A DNA stretch of 64,000 nucleotides from Gnetum montanum (taxonomy: Eukaryota; Streptophyta; Gnetopsida; Gnetales; Gnetaceae). The stretch lies in contig MNCI01004926.1 in NCBI GenBank assembly GCA_015680685.1, forward strand, positions 780,282-844,281, in the 5' to 3' direction. The notes under the pieces were generated by a model. That model ran no database searches. It saw only the letters and a list, made by a program, of their open reading frames with translations, and had not been told where the DNA came from. Shown in pieces: positions 22,634-34,010 of the stretch. The position numbers and the translations under genes are program-made. Numbering within the stretch: the first letter of the stretch is position 1; each line of letters starts with the position of its first letter.

Positions 22634-23760
22634 TGGTGACCATTTGGGACTACTAATGTTTACCTTTAGGTCTCATGACTAAGATCATAGGAAATGAGGA
22701 TGTTCCTTCAAACATAAGTTTAGGTGTTTTTTTGGTCTTTGGAAACACCAAGGCCTAGATACCTCCAAATAAAGTCAGTGGTAATAGAGCGAAGTAAAAG
22801 AAAATGTGTATTTGCTATTATGAATGTTGAAATGCTTTGGTTTGTGTATGAAATTGTAACTACCTATTATAATAGAAATTCAACTAACCTTGTTGAATAT
22901 TATGAGTCATTAAAGATTCCTATTTTTTCAAGTCACTTATTCTATATAGTCTCTATAGTACATTTCTTGAAACAAATAAAATTTCACCAAAATTCTTAAG
23001 CACAATTCTGCAGAAATCTACTCCTAACTATCCTTAGAGAGAAAGATTTGTAAGAAAATTAGAAATAGAGAAAGATTTAACAGATTTTAAAAGAGAAGAG
23101 AAGAAAAAGCATATTTGTGTGAAATCTCAAACATTTGAGTAAAATAAATTGAACATGAGGAAACACTTTGAAATAAAGCTATCCCAATTTAACCTAAAGT
23201 GTTACAAATTGTCCAAATCCTTTGAACTCAACAAGCAATGTCGTAAAAGTCATTCCTATTAAAATACCAAAATGCTTTGTAAAAGACAAAATACAAGCTA
23301 TTATTTGGCTAGTTAATAGTTGTCAAGAATTACAAACAATAGAGCTATCAGAAAAGATTTAACAACTTCAAGATTGGAAATCAAGGAAAAACTTTAAAAT
23401 TGAAGCTATTTCAAGTTAGCTCAAAATATCAAATATTTTTTAGACCCTCTTCACTTGAATAGCTAATTTCATAAAGACATTATTATTAATTTCTCAAGAT
23501 GTTTTTAAAAGGACAAAATAAGCTCTTACATGGCAATGAAATAGAAGTCTAGAATTGCATAAAAATAGAGCTATAAGAGAAATTAGAAAATCCAAAATTA
23601 AGTGCCAAGCATAGTACTATCTAAACTATTAGTTAAGAAACTAAGACAAAAAGAAAAGAAAATAACTCATAGGATTTAAACAAAGAAACTTAATTGATGT
23701 TGCAATTAGCAAGCCATTCTTACAAGCAGTCTTTAATATGCCTTTTTAGTTCCTTTTTCT
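22634..23760 (-). mobile_element. Tat-like element E, 3' LTR (truncated)
   Basis: A direct repeat of about 1.1 kb shared with 39792-40918. Common blocks include the AAACACCAAGGCCTAGATAC segment, GTGTTTGCTATTATGAATG, TTTCACCAAAAT and CAAAGCAACTTAATTGATG. The open frames at 22724-22999 and 39965-40156 are the same non-coding LTR stretch read in both copies. The left edge TGG(T/C)(G/A)AC is shared. The right side ends at 23760, before the end of the partner copy, so part of U3 is missing here. Confidence 0.72.
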
Positions 23761-23765
23761 AATGC
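23761..23765. other. Target site duplication AATGC (left)
   Basis: AATGC here and at 37363-37367 directly flank the outer LTR termini TGATGAG and TTCATAA. A 5-bp duplication is normal for Ty3/gypsy integration. Confidence 0.8.
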
Positions 23766-24254
23766 TGATGAGCGGCGAGGTACCCCTACGCTCAACCATA
23801 CAAATACGAGCATTATGCATGATCCAGTCAAACTCCAAGGACTAAGTGGTTATGCACCTTCCTAGAACAAGGATGGGTTAGGNTAGTCCTAACACCAACA
23901 TCCGTTCCCACTCTCCATACGCATCCTAAACCAGTGTAACACTATTGGGGTTACCAAACGCTAATCGTTATTGGGTTACCAAGTGTTCTATGTATGTTTG
24001 AAGTGGTCATACTGAGTGTGCTTACTTGTGAAAATTAACAAACCAATAAAAGCAATATTAATTAACTAACAAAGCATTAAATAACTATTAATAACATTAA
24101 ATGCAATAAATAAGCTATTCTAAATGCTACAAGGTTTATCACAAAGTTTATCTTTATTTTTGGACACAAGGTGTGCTTAGGTACATAATGCTCGAATAAA
24201 GATCTGTCACTTTATGACTCCTACTGCAGGTGCTTAGAAATAATTCTAATTCTA
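23766..24254 (-). mobile_element. Athila-like LTR, truncated
   Basis: It begins TGATGAGCGGCGAGGTACCCC, the family terminus, and runs through the R-like region to about 24254, where a plus LTR of the same family begins. The GATATC cluster and TATA box part is missing. A single N at 23883 replaces about 170 bases present in the copy at 36640-36805, so the assembly is probably collapsed there. Confidence 0.78.
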
Positions 24255-24274
24255 TGATGAACCACAATATTAGG

Positions 24275-24345
24275 ACTCTGATATCACATCTGCAATATTG
24301 GGTCTGCGATATCGGAGCTTTTCAAGTGATATCGGGCATCCGATA
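24275..24345. repeat. GATATC-type cluster in B1 LTR
   Basis: Five to six GATATC, CGATATCGG or CAATATTGG variants at roughly 11-20 base steps directly upstream of the TATA box. Confidence 0.75.
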
Positions 24346-24365
24346 TTGGGACCTGCCTTGTTGCC

Positions 24366-24373
24366 TATAAATA
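24366..24373 (+). promoter_or_regulatory. LTR TATA box
   Basis: TATAAATA followed by AGAGGCAATC, conserved among the family LTRs in the window. Confidence 0.65.
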
Positions 24374-25101
24374 AGAGGCAATCACACTTGGTTTTGGCAA
24401 TTAGTCTTAGTCCCTTATCCAAACTTTTTCCTTTTTTCCTTTCCAAAGATAGAATTATTTTTGAGTGCTTGCAGTAGGAGTCATAAAGTGAACAAGATCT
24501 TTATTTGAGCATTGTGTACCTGAGCAAACCTTGTATATGACAATAAAGATGAACTTTGTGATAAACCTTGCAGCATTTAGAATAGATTAATTAATGTTAA
24601 TTACTATTAATTAATTATTTCCTTAGTTAATTAATGTTCTCTCTCACACCCTGCAACTCTCCTAAGTAAGCACACTCAGTATGACCACTTTGAGCATGCG
24701 TGTAACGCTTGGTAATCTAGTAACGATTAGCGTTTGGTAATCCCAGTAGTGTTGCCCTGCTTCAAGATGTGTACGGCAAGTGAGAAAGTGAGAATGGATG
24801 TTGGTGTTAGGACTAGTTAAAGCATAGTTGAGTAGTTAAATTAAATTAGTTACTTAGTTATCTCTCTCCTCCCTTTTTAGCACCAGGACATAAAAACATA
24901 AGAATTATAAAAAATCATGTACCTCAAGTTTACTTAATCATAAAATCATGCTATACAAGCAAGCTTGGGAACACAACGATTAATCAACCCGTCTTTGTTC
25001 CACAAAGGTGCATAAGCACTTAGTCCTTGGAATTTGACCAGATTGTACGTGGACACTTGTATTTGTATGGTTGAGCGTACGGATACCTCGCCACTCATCA
25101 T

Positions 25102-25119
25102 TAGCATTGTTATCGGGGA
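25102..25119 (+). other. tRNA-Asp-type primer binding site (decayed)
   Basis: TAGCATTGTTATCGGGGA matches the tRNA-Asp complement at 12 of 18 positions. All six differences are C-to-T or G-to-A transitions. It lies one base after the LTR end. Confidence 0.75.
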
Positions 25120-25240
25120 CTTTGTTGGTTGTGCACTAATTAGAACTTAGGAAATATTTCTCATGATTGGAATAAACCCTTAGGGTTGGTTATCTTACAA
25201 TTATTAAAGAGAAGAATATTACACACTAAATAGACAATTA

Positions 25241-27125
25241 TGTCTCCTTCTTCGTAGGAGAGTGTTTCACCACCTAGGTCTGATACAAGGAAAAATCGAA
25301 GGCATAGTACACATGATAATCTGCCAGTCTCTCAACACTTTCGCATAGTATACGTTCATCCTGATGAGTATATACCAAACTTTACCTTATCCTCCACTAG
25401 GATGAACAAATACATTGATGTGATTTAGAAGGCAACATAGTGTTACCTCCTGATCGCTTAGTCCAGGGCATGCTCCTTCATGATCTCACACGAATTGGTA
25501 TGCAATAGTTATAGGCAGAGTACGTTATGCATGATCATGGCTCGAGAGAGTATGAACCCACAGAGGTAGAACATCAAAGGGATTTATAACAGAAGAGATG
25601 TTATGAATCCATGAAAGGGAAGCTATCTCAGAATGTCTCATATGTCATAAGCAAAAATGAGGGTGGTGAACCTACCTTAGAAAATCTCCCACATAATGAT
25701 GTTCCTCCCATTGACTTCAGTTAAGAGGTTGTGTATCATAATCTTCACTCAACTATCCATAGCTCATATTCTGGTACCGACAGACACAAAGGGTCTAAAA
25801 AAGGAACACGAACACATGACAAAGATGGAAATTCGGATCGTAACCGCAATGGCCAGGACCACCAAAGAGAAGGTAGTAGGCACTGCCATGGTGCCAGTTC
25901 TCCTCCTTCTTTACCTTCATCATCTCCTTTATCCTCTCCTTCATGATCTGGACATAGTCATAAAGGAAAAGACCATGAGGATAAAGGTAGGTAAGGTGGG
26001 AGTCATAGATGAAACAATCAGGAAAGGGGACGAGGGAATTCCAGAGAATCACAACACAGAAGAAGGGAAAGTAGGGAACAACATAGGCATCATAGACACC
26101 ACAAATGGGATGATCACAATGAACCCCTACTCACTACTCGAAGTATGCTAGACATAACTGAGGTTGTTAGAGTTTCAACAAGGCACCGAAAAGATAGCAG
26201 GATCATGAGATTAGACATTAACAATATCCCAAAATTTGAAGGGGGATACAACACTGATCCTCAAAATCATCTACAAGAATTTCATGATGCATGTGCCTTA
26301 CAAAACATAGAAAATGAATGGAAAAAACTAAAGTTGTTCCCATGGACACTAGTCAAAGAAGTGGAGAGCTGGTACCAATCCTTAGAATTAGAATCCATTA
26401 GTAGGTGGAGTACCATGTTAGAATTGTTCAACGATAAGTACCAAATGTACTCTTGAGTGTCCACGCTGCAAAAGAAAATCTGAGGGTGGAAACAAGGAGG
26501 AAATGAGCCCTTGGATGCTATCATGGGCTGATATTATGCACTATTACATCATTGTCTTGGCCATGGTTATTTTTAGAGGGATCAACTACACCATGTTGTA
26601 GATGGGCTTAGGCATGAAATACAAAGAACCCTTGGGACTTATGCCCAAGGAAGACTATCCAAGCTTAGGGCCCATCAAGTATAGAGATTATTGGAGAAAG
26701 TTGCTAAAGAGGAAGATGAGATAAGGAAAAGAGAGAGTGCAGAGGAATATAATAGAGATCCTTCCTTTCAAAGGAAGGGAGTAAGATTTTATGAGGATGA
26801 AGAAGAGTCACCACTCGAAGAGATGGTGAATAGGAAAACTTTGCCTATTCAAAAGTTGACATCAGAAGTATTTGCAAAGGTAGACCAAATGTGGGACTCC
26901 CTAGATAATAGATTTTAAACCATTCTCAAAATAGTAGAGAAGTCTAGAGAACAAGGTAGTGATCACAAAAAGAGAAAAAAGAGAGAAGCTGAATATGCAT
27001 GTAACAAAGGTAAGGGAAAAGTTTCCATCATCGAAGAGGTTGTGTATTTAGATACAAACAATAATAGTGGATGCAAGATATGCCAATATGACCATCCTAA
27101 GGGATGTTTCCCTGTAATCTCACAT
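25241..27125 (+). pseudogene. Athila-like gag (copy B1)
   Basis: Capsid/nucleocapsid gene. The start ATG (25241) is conserved with the block at 34745. An N-terminal Ser/Arg/His-rich region (to about 25946) is followed by the capsid domain (26145-26456) with IPKFEGGYNTDP, NHLQEFHDACALQN, LFPWTLVKEVESWY and STMLELFNDKY; then a charged helical region (26691-26918) and a zinc knuckle C-x2-C-x3-H-x3-C near 27070 (CKICQYDHPKGC). At least two frameshifts and several stops occur. Confidence 0.82.
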
Positions 27126-27770
27126 TTGTAAGAGTCTGGGATGTATGCAGTAAACCCACAATTAAACAAAAGGTAAACACCCCGAAGGTTAACTTATCCT
27201 CAAGGTAACCTAAGACAGTTTCACCAACCCTTAACATATTATCCAAGTCAAACTCCACCACAACCAATTGAGTAGTATCAATAGTGGCAGCACCTACAAT
27301 CATGGGAAATGCTACCACCATAGCAACAGTATCCTTACCATCAACCTGACCCATATGGATATTACATGTAGCAGATAATCTTTCCACGTGACTCTATTGG
27401 TCACATCACTCCTCAACCTTACTACCAAGCCCATGAGTATTATAGGACTCCTTATCCTAAGGTCACAAACATACTATCCTTCTCATCTTGTTGCATCTCT
27501 TCCACCCATATCACCATTACCACCTACTCCATTTATGTAGGATGAGCTCCCTACCCAGCCGCAACAATGTAATACTACGAGGGTTGTTAACTCTCAATCT
27601 ACTATTGGTCCTAACAACCACATGAAGAAAAGACCTTTCTTTAGAACCAACAATCTAACTAAGTCCTTGCAACCACAAGCGGCTAATACCTTAGATGTCT
27701 CATTACCAATCAAAACTTTAGAACTTAGTTTAGACCAAACATTATGCTCAACGCATATAGTCATGTTACC
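27126..27770 (+). other. Gag tail and linker to protease, decayed
   Basis: Corresponds in position to the Pro/His/Ser-rich gag tail that is readable in element F (59800-60480). The frames are broken; only short Pro-rich patches are visible. Confidence 0.5.
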
Positions 27771-28300
27771 TCATGCTGCACCGATTGGATAAAAGCTGGC
27801 CGTCTTCCTAGAAAATTCTCTAATCCTGGGAGTCCTCTTATATATCTATAGATCACTGGGAATGAGTTGTGCAAAGCTCTTTTGGATTCAGGTTCTAAGG
27901 TCAACTTAATTTCTCAAGAAATGTACAAGGCCTAGAACCTGCCTCCATTAAGAAAGAGTAAGATTCATTTAGAGTTGGCCAACCAGTCCATCACTATCCC
28001 ATTAGGACTAGTGGAGGACATTGTCACAACTGTTTGTAGATGGTTGTGTACAACTAATTTCCTAGTGATTCAGGTCAACAACGGTAAGGGGGACTTCCCA
28101 ATCATAATGGAAAGAGCATGGCTAAGCACAATTGGTGCATGCCTAGGAATCTATGATCTTTTCTTGGAAATATCAAAGGAAAATACATTTCGAAAGATTG
28201 AGAAGAAGAAAGTTCCATGCATCGCATATAGTGACATAGGGTGTAATTGCATAGTCATGGTTTGTACAATGTTTAACATTACCTACATGCAATGAATGTG
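27771..28300 (+). pseudogene. Athila-like protease (copy B1)
   Basis: Retropepsin of the pol polyprotein. The active site reads ALLDSGSKVNLIS with an intact D-S-G triad (near 27880-27915). Downstream are LGLVEDIVTTV, NFLVIQVNNGKGDFPIIM and ERAWLSTIGA, with the Gly of the usual GRAWL motif replaced by Glu. One stop precedes the active site and one follows it. Copy C (52158-52493 and upstream) carries the same domain. Confidence 0.8.
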
Positions 28301-28449
28301 CATAAGTGACTAATATACAAAGGTGCCTGTATGCAGCAGCCACAAGACAAGAAGACACCTAGTGGCTAATAGCTGATCAAGAGAGCAGTTCAACTATATG
28401 CATGGAACCAACTGAGGGTTTAACTTGCACTTACATCGATAGCATAAAC

Positions 28450-30290
28450 ACATTAGAGCAAGTGCATCGCCAGCTTCCAAGTCTTGACATTGAAAATATC
28501 AATTGAGAGAAGTTGAAAATCCTTGATAAGTTTAAGCAGGAGCCCCTTGAGTAAAAACCATTGCCCATCGGTATGAAATACATGTTTCTCAAGAATGGAA
28601 AATTGGTAATTATTAACTCTAAGCTTGCTCCTCAACAAAAAGAGAGACTACTGAAGGTAATAAATAAATGGTTGAAAGCCTTTGCTTGGTCATATCCTGA
28701 ATTAACAAGAATAGATCCTAGGATATGCCAACATAGAATTTACATCAACCCCTCCATGAATCCTTGAAGACAACAACAAAGGTGACTTAATCCAAGGCTT
28801 AAGCAAGTGGTTAAGGAAGAAATCGAACAACTTCTAAAAGCTAGTTTCATATACCCCATTACTGATAGTGAATGGGTTAGTCCCTTAGTTATTGTGCCCA
28901 AAAAATGAGGTAAATGGAGGATGTGCATAGATTTTAGGCTACTAAATATGGCAACATTCAAAGACCAATTTCCATTGCCATTTGTTGACCAAGTCTTAGA
29001 CACCATTGTAGGGCATCACTATTATAGTTTTCTGGATGGGTATAGTGGGTACAACCAAATACAAATAGCCCCAAAAGACCAAGCCAAGACTATGTTCACT
29101 AGTCCTTGGGGAACATTTGCATAAAAAAAGATATTTTTTGGCTTGTGAAATGCCCCTGCAATGTTTCAACGATTAGTTCTAAGCATATTCCAGCTGTAGA
29201 TAGGAAATGGTGTGGAGGTCTTCATGGATGACTTCTCCACCTGCAAAGAAAACTTTGATCAAGCTTTGGACCAGTTAGAGAAAGTACTAAAATGATGTGT
29301 AGAAACCAAATAAAGGCTTAACTGGCAAAAAAGCCATTTAATGGTCCAAGAAGGCATTGTACTAGGGTATAAGATCTCACAAACAAGGATAGAGGTAGAC
29401 CCCAAAAGGATCAAAGTTATCCAAGGAATTACTTGGAAACATGAAACTGTAAAAGATATTCGATCATTCCTTAGATACATTGGCTATTACAGATGCTTTA
29501 TTGAGAACTTTTCAAAGGTTGAAAAACCATTGGTTAAACTAACAAGAAAGGACGTACCTTTGAAATGGACCAGGAAATGGGAATTAGATTTCCAAACTTT
29601 AAAACAGAAGCTCATGAAAACACCCATTCTACAAGCTCTTGATTGGTTTAGACCATTCCATATAATGACTGATGCATCCAACTATACTTTAGGAGCTATA
29701 CTTACATAGTTAGATGGCCAAAAATATCCTTATTACATCCACTGTGCAAGTAGGAGTATTGCTAGTGCACAACTTAACTACATTGCAATAGAGAAAGAGT
29801 TAATGGCTGTAGTGTTTACACTAGAAAAATTTAGGCATTATGTATTAGGTTATAAGGTATTTGTACATATGGATCATAGTGCAATATGGTTCCTAATGAA
29901 TAAACCAATGGTAAGCCCTTGCATTATATGATGGCTTGTAATCTTACAGGAGTTTGATCTTACGATGATTGATCATAAAGGCACTGAGAACGTAGTTGCT
30001 GATCATTTATCTTAGTTGTGATGGGATGACAAAGAGGACAAGTATCCAATTTTTAATCATTTTTTTGATGAACTCCTCTTTGTAGGTGTAGTAAGTAATC
30101 AATTGACCATGGAGACAAACTGGTATAGTAGTATTCTCACCTATTTCCTTACACAACAAACACCAGAAGAGCTAGACGCTAAAAAGAAACAATAGTTTGT
30201 TCACCGAGCCAAGTATTTTATGGAAATCAACAAGCAATTTTATAAAGTATGTACCGATGGCTTGGTTTGATGGTGCATTCCTGATATAAA
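28450..30290 (+). pseudogene. Athila-like reverse transcriptase and RNase H (copy B1)
   Basis: Reverse transcriptase: VVKEEIEQLLKASFIYPI, KWRMCIDFRLLN, YYSFLDGYSGYNQIQI (motif A), MFTSPWGTFA and EVFMDDFSTC (motif C, near 29220). LDGYSGYNQI and VFMDDFS are typical of the Athila lineage. RNase H: IMTDASNYTLGAIL, AIEKELMAVVFTLEKFRHY, FVHMDHSAI and ENVVADHLS. The entire region reads in one frame that continues to 31350, interrupted only by nonsense codons, so point decay, not indels, dominates. Confidence 0.9.
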
Positions 30291-31355
30291 TCAACTATGA
30301 GTTCTCCAAGATGCTCATGAGGGTCCTTGTGGGGGTCATTATGCTGGGAGACAAATAGCCATTAAAATCTTGCTTGCAGGATATTATTGGCCTACATTGT
30401 TTCGAGATGCCCATCATTTCATCCAATCTTGTGACTACTATCAACATGATGGGGCAATGACTACTAGAATGGAGGGTCTGCAAAAATGGATTCAACCTTT
30501 AGAATCCTTTGACATATGGGGAATTGATTTTATGGGATCCATTACACCAATGTCCAATGGAAAAGCCTACATCATTGTTGCCATTGACTACTTTACAAAA
30601 TGGGCAGAAGAAGCTACTATTAAGATTTGTACATCATCTACAACTACACGATTTGTTCAAAAACAAATCATAAATAGGTTTGACATGCCTCGTGCACTTA
30701 TTTCTGACAATGGCACACATTTTACAGGTGCAACTTTTCAGAAGTTGATGCAATGATTAGGGGTTGGATATAAATTAACTACACCATACCACCCTATAGT
30801 GAATGATGAAGCTAATTTCACCAATAAGGAGATTATGAAAATATTGACAAGAACTATTAGCAAGTATAGGTGAGATTGGAGCACCAAATTGAACGATGCT
30901 CTTTGGGCATACTACTCCATATTGAAACTCCCTATAGGCTACTCTCCCTATGAGTTAGTGTATGGGAAACTTCCAATACTCCCTATCCAAGATAAGCTTC
31001 GTACACTATCTACATCATGTGACCTTGACCTTGACCTCAGTCTAGCATAGAAAGAATAGTTGATGAACCTTAACTCGCTAGATGAAAATCGATTAGCCAC
31101 CCTGTCATCCAATGAACTACACAAGGCTTTTAACAAACAACATCATGACCTAAGAATTAGGAAAGTCAAATACCAACCAAGAGATAAGGTTTTGTATTGG
31201 AATCCCACACATGTGCCACAATGAACTAAATTTTAAACACTGTGAGAAGGACCTAATATTATTCATGAAACTTTTCCCTCAGGGGCCATGATGATCTATA
31301 AACTTGAAAACTTGGAAAGAAAATTATTAGTCAACACCTAGAAAATCAAACCTTA
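30291..31355 (+). pseudogene. Athila-like integrase (copy B1)
   Basis: Zinc-binding part HEGPCGGHYAGRQIAIKIL, YYWPTLFRDA and SCDYYQ, where the second Cys of C-x2-C is Tyr. Core: WGIDFMGSITPM (first Asp), ALISDNGTHFTG (second Asp), and PYHPIVNDEANFTNKEI, where the catalytic Glu is Asn. After it come LPIGYSPYELVYGK and a C-terminal domain with VLYWNPTHVP and a GPNIIHETFPSG module. It is in frame with RT and has about ten stops. Confidence 0.88.
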
Positions 31356-31925
31356 TCATGAGCCTAAAACTACGAGTACTAATACTACCTCTGTTGGTGG
31401 ACAACCCTGCTCCTTATTTTGGATTGCCTCCTTCCAACTCAGTTGTGGGGGAGATGGGCATCAATGCTAACCATTCTAAGCCCTCAGTTTCTTTGGTATT
31501 TTTTTTACACATATTTTATCTTTACCTATTTTTTTACACCATCATTAAAATTTTTAACATTCTTACTATTTCTTTGTTTGATTTATTCTTACTTGTCACA
31601 TAATAAGTGCTCATGATGGTGGATTATACTATAATGATGTTGATTGCTAATGTTTGGTTTTTACCTTTGACTTTTAATGTTGATACTAAGATATGGTTTC
31701 TTTTGATAAAATAGGCAATGAGTCCATATCATTTATTCATCCATTCAGCTCTATGGTATTTCTTGATCTTGGAACTATACTATCCCTTTTTCTAAGTAAA
31801 CTTATTCATGAATTAGTGGCTTGGTACTCTTTAATCCAAGGAAGGATTCAAATGGATTGAAAAGGATGTGACCTCAAGGGGATTTGACACATTTGTGTTA
31901 ACTATTCTCTTAGGTACTTGGATGT
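31356..31925 (+). other. Post-pol region of copy B1
   Basis: Non-coding 3' region collinear with the minus strand of element C from about 49050 to 48460. It starts with a purine-rich word (GTTGTGGGGGAGATGGG, about 31440-31458) resembling the polypurine tract of element C. It then runs T-rich and stops at about 31925, where the minus copy B2 begins; no polypurine tract plus 3' LTR follows. Confidence 0.6.
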
Positions 31926-32520
31926 GTTAGCTTGGATAGGGAGTGTTGGAAGTTTACTGTACACTAACTCATAGGAAGAGTAGCAATTTGTTGTTGAACA
32001 AATCATGTAGCGGTAGATGATATACTGTCTGTAACAGTGGCTACTTCTGTCCACTTTGTAAAATAGTCAACAACAATGACAATGAAGGCTTTTCCATTGG
32101 ACATTGGTGTAATAGGCCCCATAAAATTAATTCCCCATATGTTGAAGGGTTTTAAGGGTTGAATCCATTGTTGCGAACCCTCCATCCTAGTAGCCATTCC
32201 CCCATCATGTTGGTAGCGCTTACAAGATTGGATGAAATGATGAGCATCTTGGAACAATGTAGGCCAATAATATCCTGCAAGTAAGATTTTAATGGTGGTT
32301 CATCTCCCAGCATAATGACCCCCACAAGGACCCTCATGAGCATCTTGGAGAACTCACAATTGATCTACATAGGGAACACACCATTAGATCAAGCCATTGG
32401 AACATACTTTATAAAGTTGTCCATTAATTTCCATAACATATTTGGCTTGGTGAAGAAATTGTTGATTCTTTTTAACATCTAACTCTAGTGGTATTTCTTG
32501 TGTGAGGAGATAGGTAAGAA
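31926..32520 (-). pseudogene. Athila-like integrase fragment (copy B2)
   Basis: Minus-strand integrase. Visible are FQDAHHFIQSCKRYQHDG, WGINFMGPITPM (first catalytic Asp changed to Asn) and DYFTKWTEVATVTD. About 250 bases of the core present in C (49490-49745) are deleted near 31985, so the second Asp and the Glu are missing. Beyond the deletion only a GSLPYTNS-like piece remains, then the junction with B1. Confidence 0.8.
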
Positions 32521-34010
32521 TGCTACTATACCAATTTGTCTTTGTGGTTAATTGATTGTTTATTACACCTACAAAGAGAAGTTTATCAGGGAAATAGTTA
32601 GAGATTGGATATTTTTCCTCTTTATTATCCCATCATAATCGAGATAAATGATTAGCAACAACATTCTCGGTGCCTTTACAATTGATCATTGTAAGGTTAA
32701 ACTCTTGTAAGATCATGAGCCACCATATGATGTGAGGGATCACTGTTGGTTTATTTATTAGGAACCGAATTGCACTATGATTTGTATGTACAAATATCTT
32801 ATAGCCCAATACATAGTGCCTAAATTTTTCTAGTGCAAACACCATGGCCATTAATTCTTTTTCTGTTGTGGTGTAATTGAGTTGTGCACCAGCAATACTT
32901 TGGCTTGCATAATGAATGGAATAGGGTCGTTTCTAATCATCTAACTGTGTAAGTATGGCTCCTAAAGCAAAGTTGGATACATTAGTCATTATGTGGAATG
33001 GTCTAGACTAGTCAGGAGCTTATAGAATGGGTGTTTCTATGAGCTTCTGTTTTAAGGTTTGGAAAGCTAGCTCACATTCCCTAGTCCATTCAAAAGGTAC
33101 GTCCTTCATCGTTAGTTCTACCAAAGGTTTTTCAATCCTTGAAAAGTTCTCAATGAAGTGTCTATAATAGCCAATATGTCTAAGGAATGATTAGATATCT
33201 TTTATAGTTTCAAGTTGATGAGAGATTCCTTGGATAACCTTAATCTTTTTAGGATCTACCTATATCCCTANCTAGATATCTTTTATAGTTTCAAGTTGAT
33301 GAGTGATTCCTTGGATAACCTTAATCTTTTTAGGATCTACCTATATCCCTATTTGTGAAATCTTATACCCCAGTAGAATGCCTTCTTGGATCATTAAATG
33401 GATTTTTTTCCTATTGAGCCCTAAGTTGGTTTCTAGACATCATTTTAGTACTTTCTATAATTGGTCTAATGCTTGCTCAAAGTCCACTCCATAGGTGGAG
33501 AAATCATCCATGAAAACCTCCACACCATTCTCTATTTGCTACTAAAAAAATACTTAGAACAAAATGTTGAAATGTTGCTGGGGTATTGCACAAGCCAAAC
33601 AACATTTTCCTATATGCAAAAGTCCCCCAAGGACTTGTGAACGTGGTATTGGCTTGGTCTTCTAGTGCTATTTGAATTTGATTGTATCCATTGTAACCAT
33701 CCAAAAAACTATAGTAGCAATACCCTGCAATGGTTTCTAGGACTTGGTCGAAGAATGGCAATGGAAAGTGGTCTTTGAATGTTTCCATATTTAGTAGGCT
33801 AAAGTCTATACACACCCTCCATTTACTTCCATTTTTAGGCATAATGACTAAGGGAATAACCCATTCATTGTCAACAATGGGGTAGATGAACCCAACTTTT
33901 AGAAGCTATTCAATTTCTTCTTTAACCACTTACTTAAGCTTTGGGTTCAATTGTCTTTGTGGTTGTTGTCGAGGTTTCATGAGGGGTTAATGTAAATTCT
34001 ATGTTGGCAT
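32521..34010 (-). pseudogene. Athila-like reverse transcriptase and RNase H (copy B2)
   Basis: RT motifs: MPKNGSKWRVCIDFSLLN, YYSFLDGYNGYNQIQI, LFGLCNTPATFQ and EVFMDDFSTYG (intact motif C near 33505-33530). RNase H: MAMVFALEKFRHYVLGY, FVHTNHSAIRF (an Asp changed to Asn) and ENVVANHLSRL (the last Asp changed to Asn). The frame is broken at a near-exact 80-base duplication around the N at 33271, which is probably an assembly error. Confidence 0.85.
33190..33350. repeat. Near-exact 80-base tandem duplication at an N
   Basis: The stretch from AGATATCTTTTATAG to CTACCTATATCCCTA occurs twice, separated by a single N at 33271, with one visible difference. Copies B1 and C have it once, so it most likely marks an imperfect scaffold join. 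Confidence 0.85.

Larger units (their letters stand above)
24255..25100 (+). mobile_element. Athila-like LTR of copy B1 (5' LTR)
   Basis: 846 bases from TGATGAACCACAATATTAGG to GCCACTCATCA. It contains a GATATC-type cluster (24275-24345), a TATA box (24366-24373), an AATAAAG signal area near 24542 and the conserved R/U5-like end. The primer binding site follows directly. It lies head-to-head with the truncated minus LTR. Confidence 0.88.

Noticed and set aside
22724-22999. 91-codon plus-strand open frame, similar to one at 39965-40156
   Set aside because: The similarity is explained by both lying in the LTR pair of element E; the frame is not otherwise gene-like.
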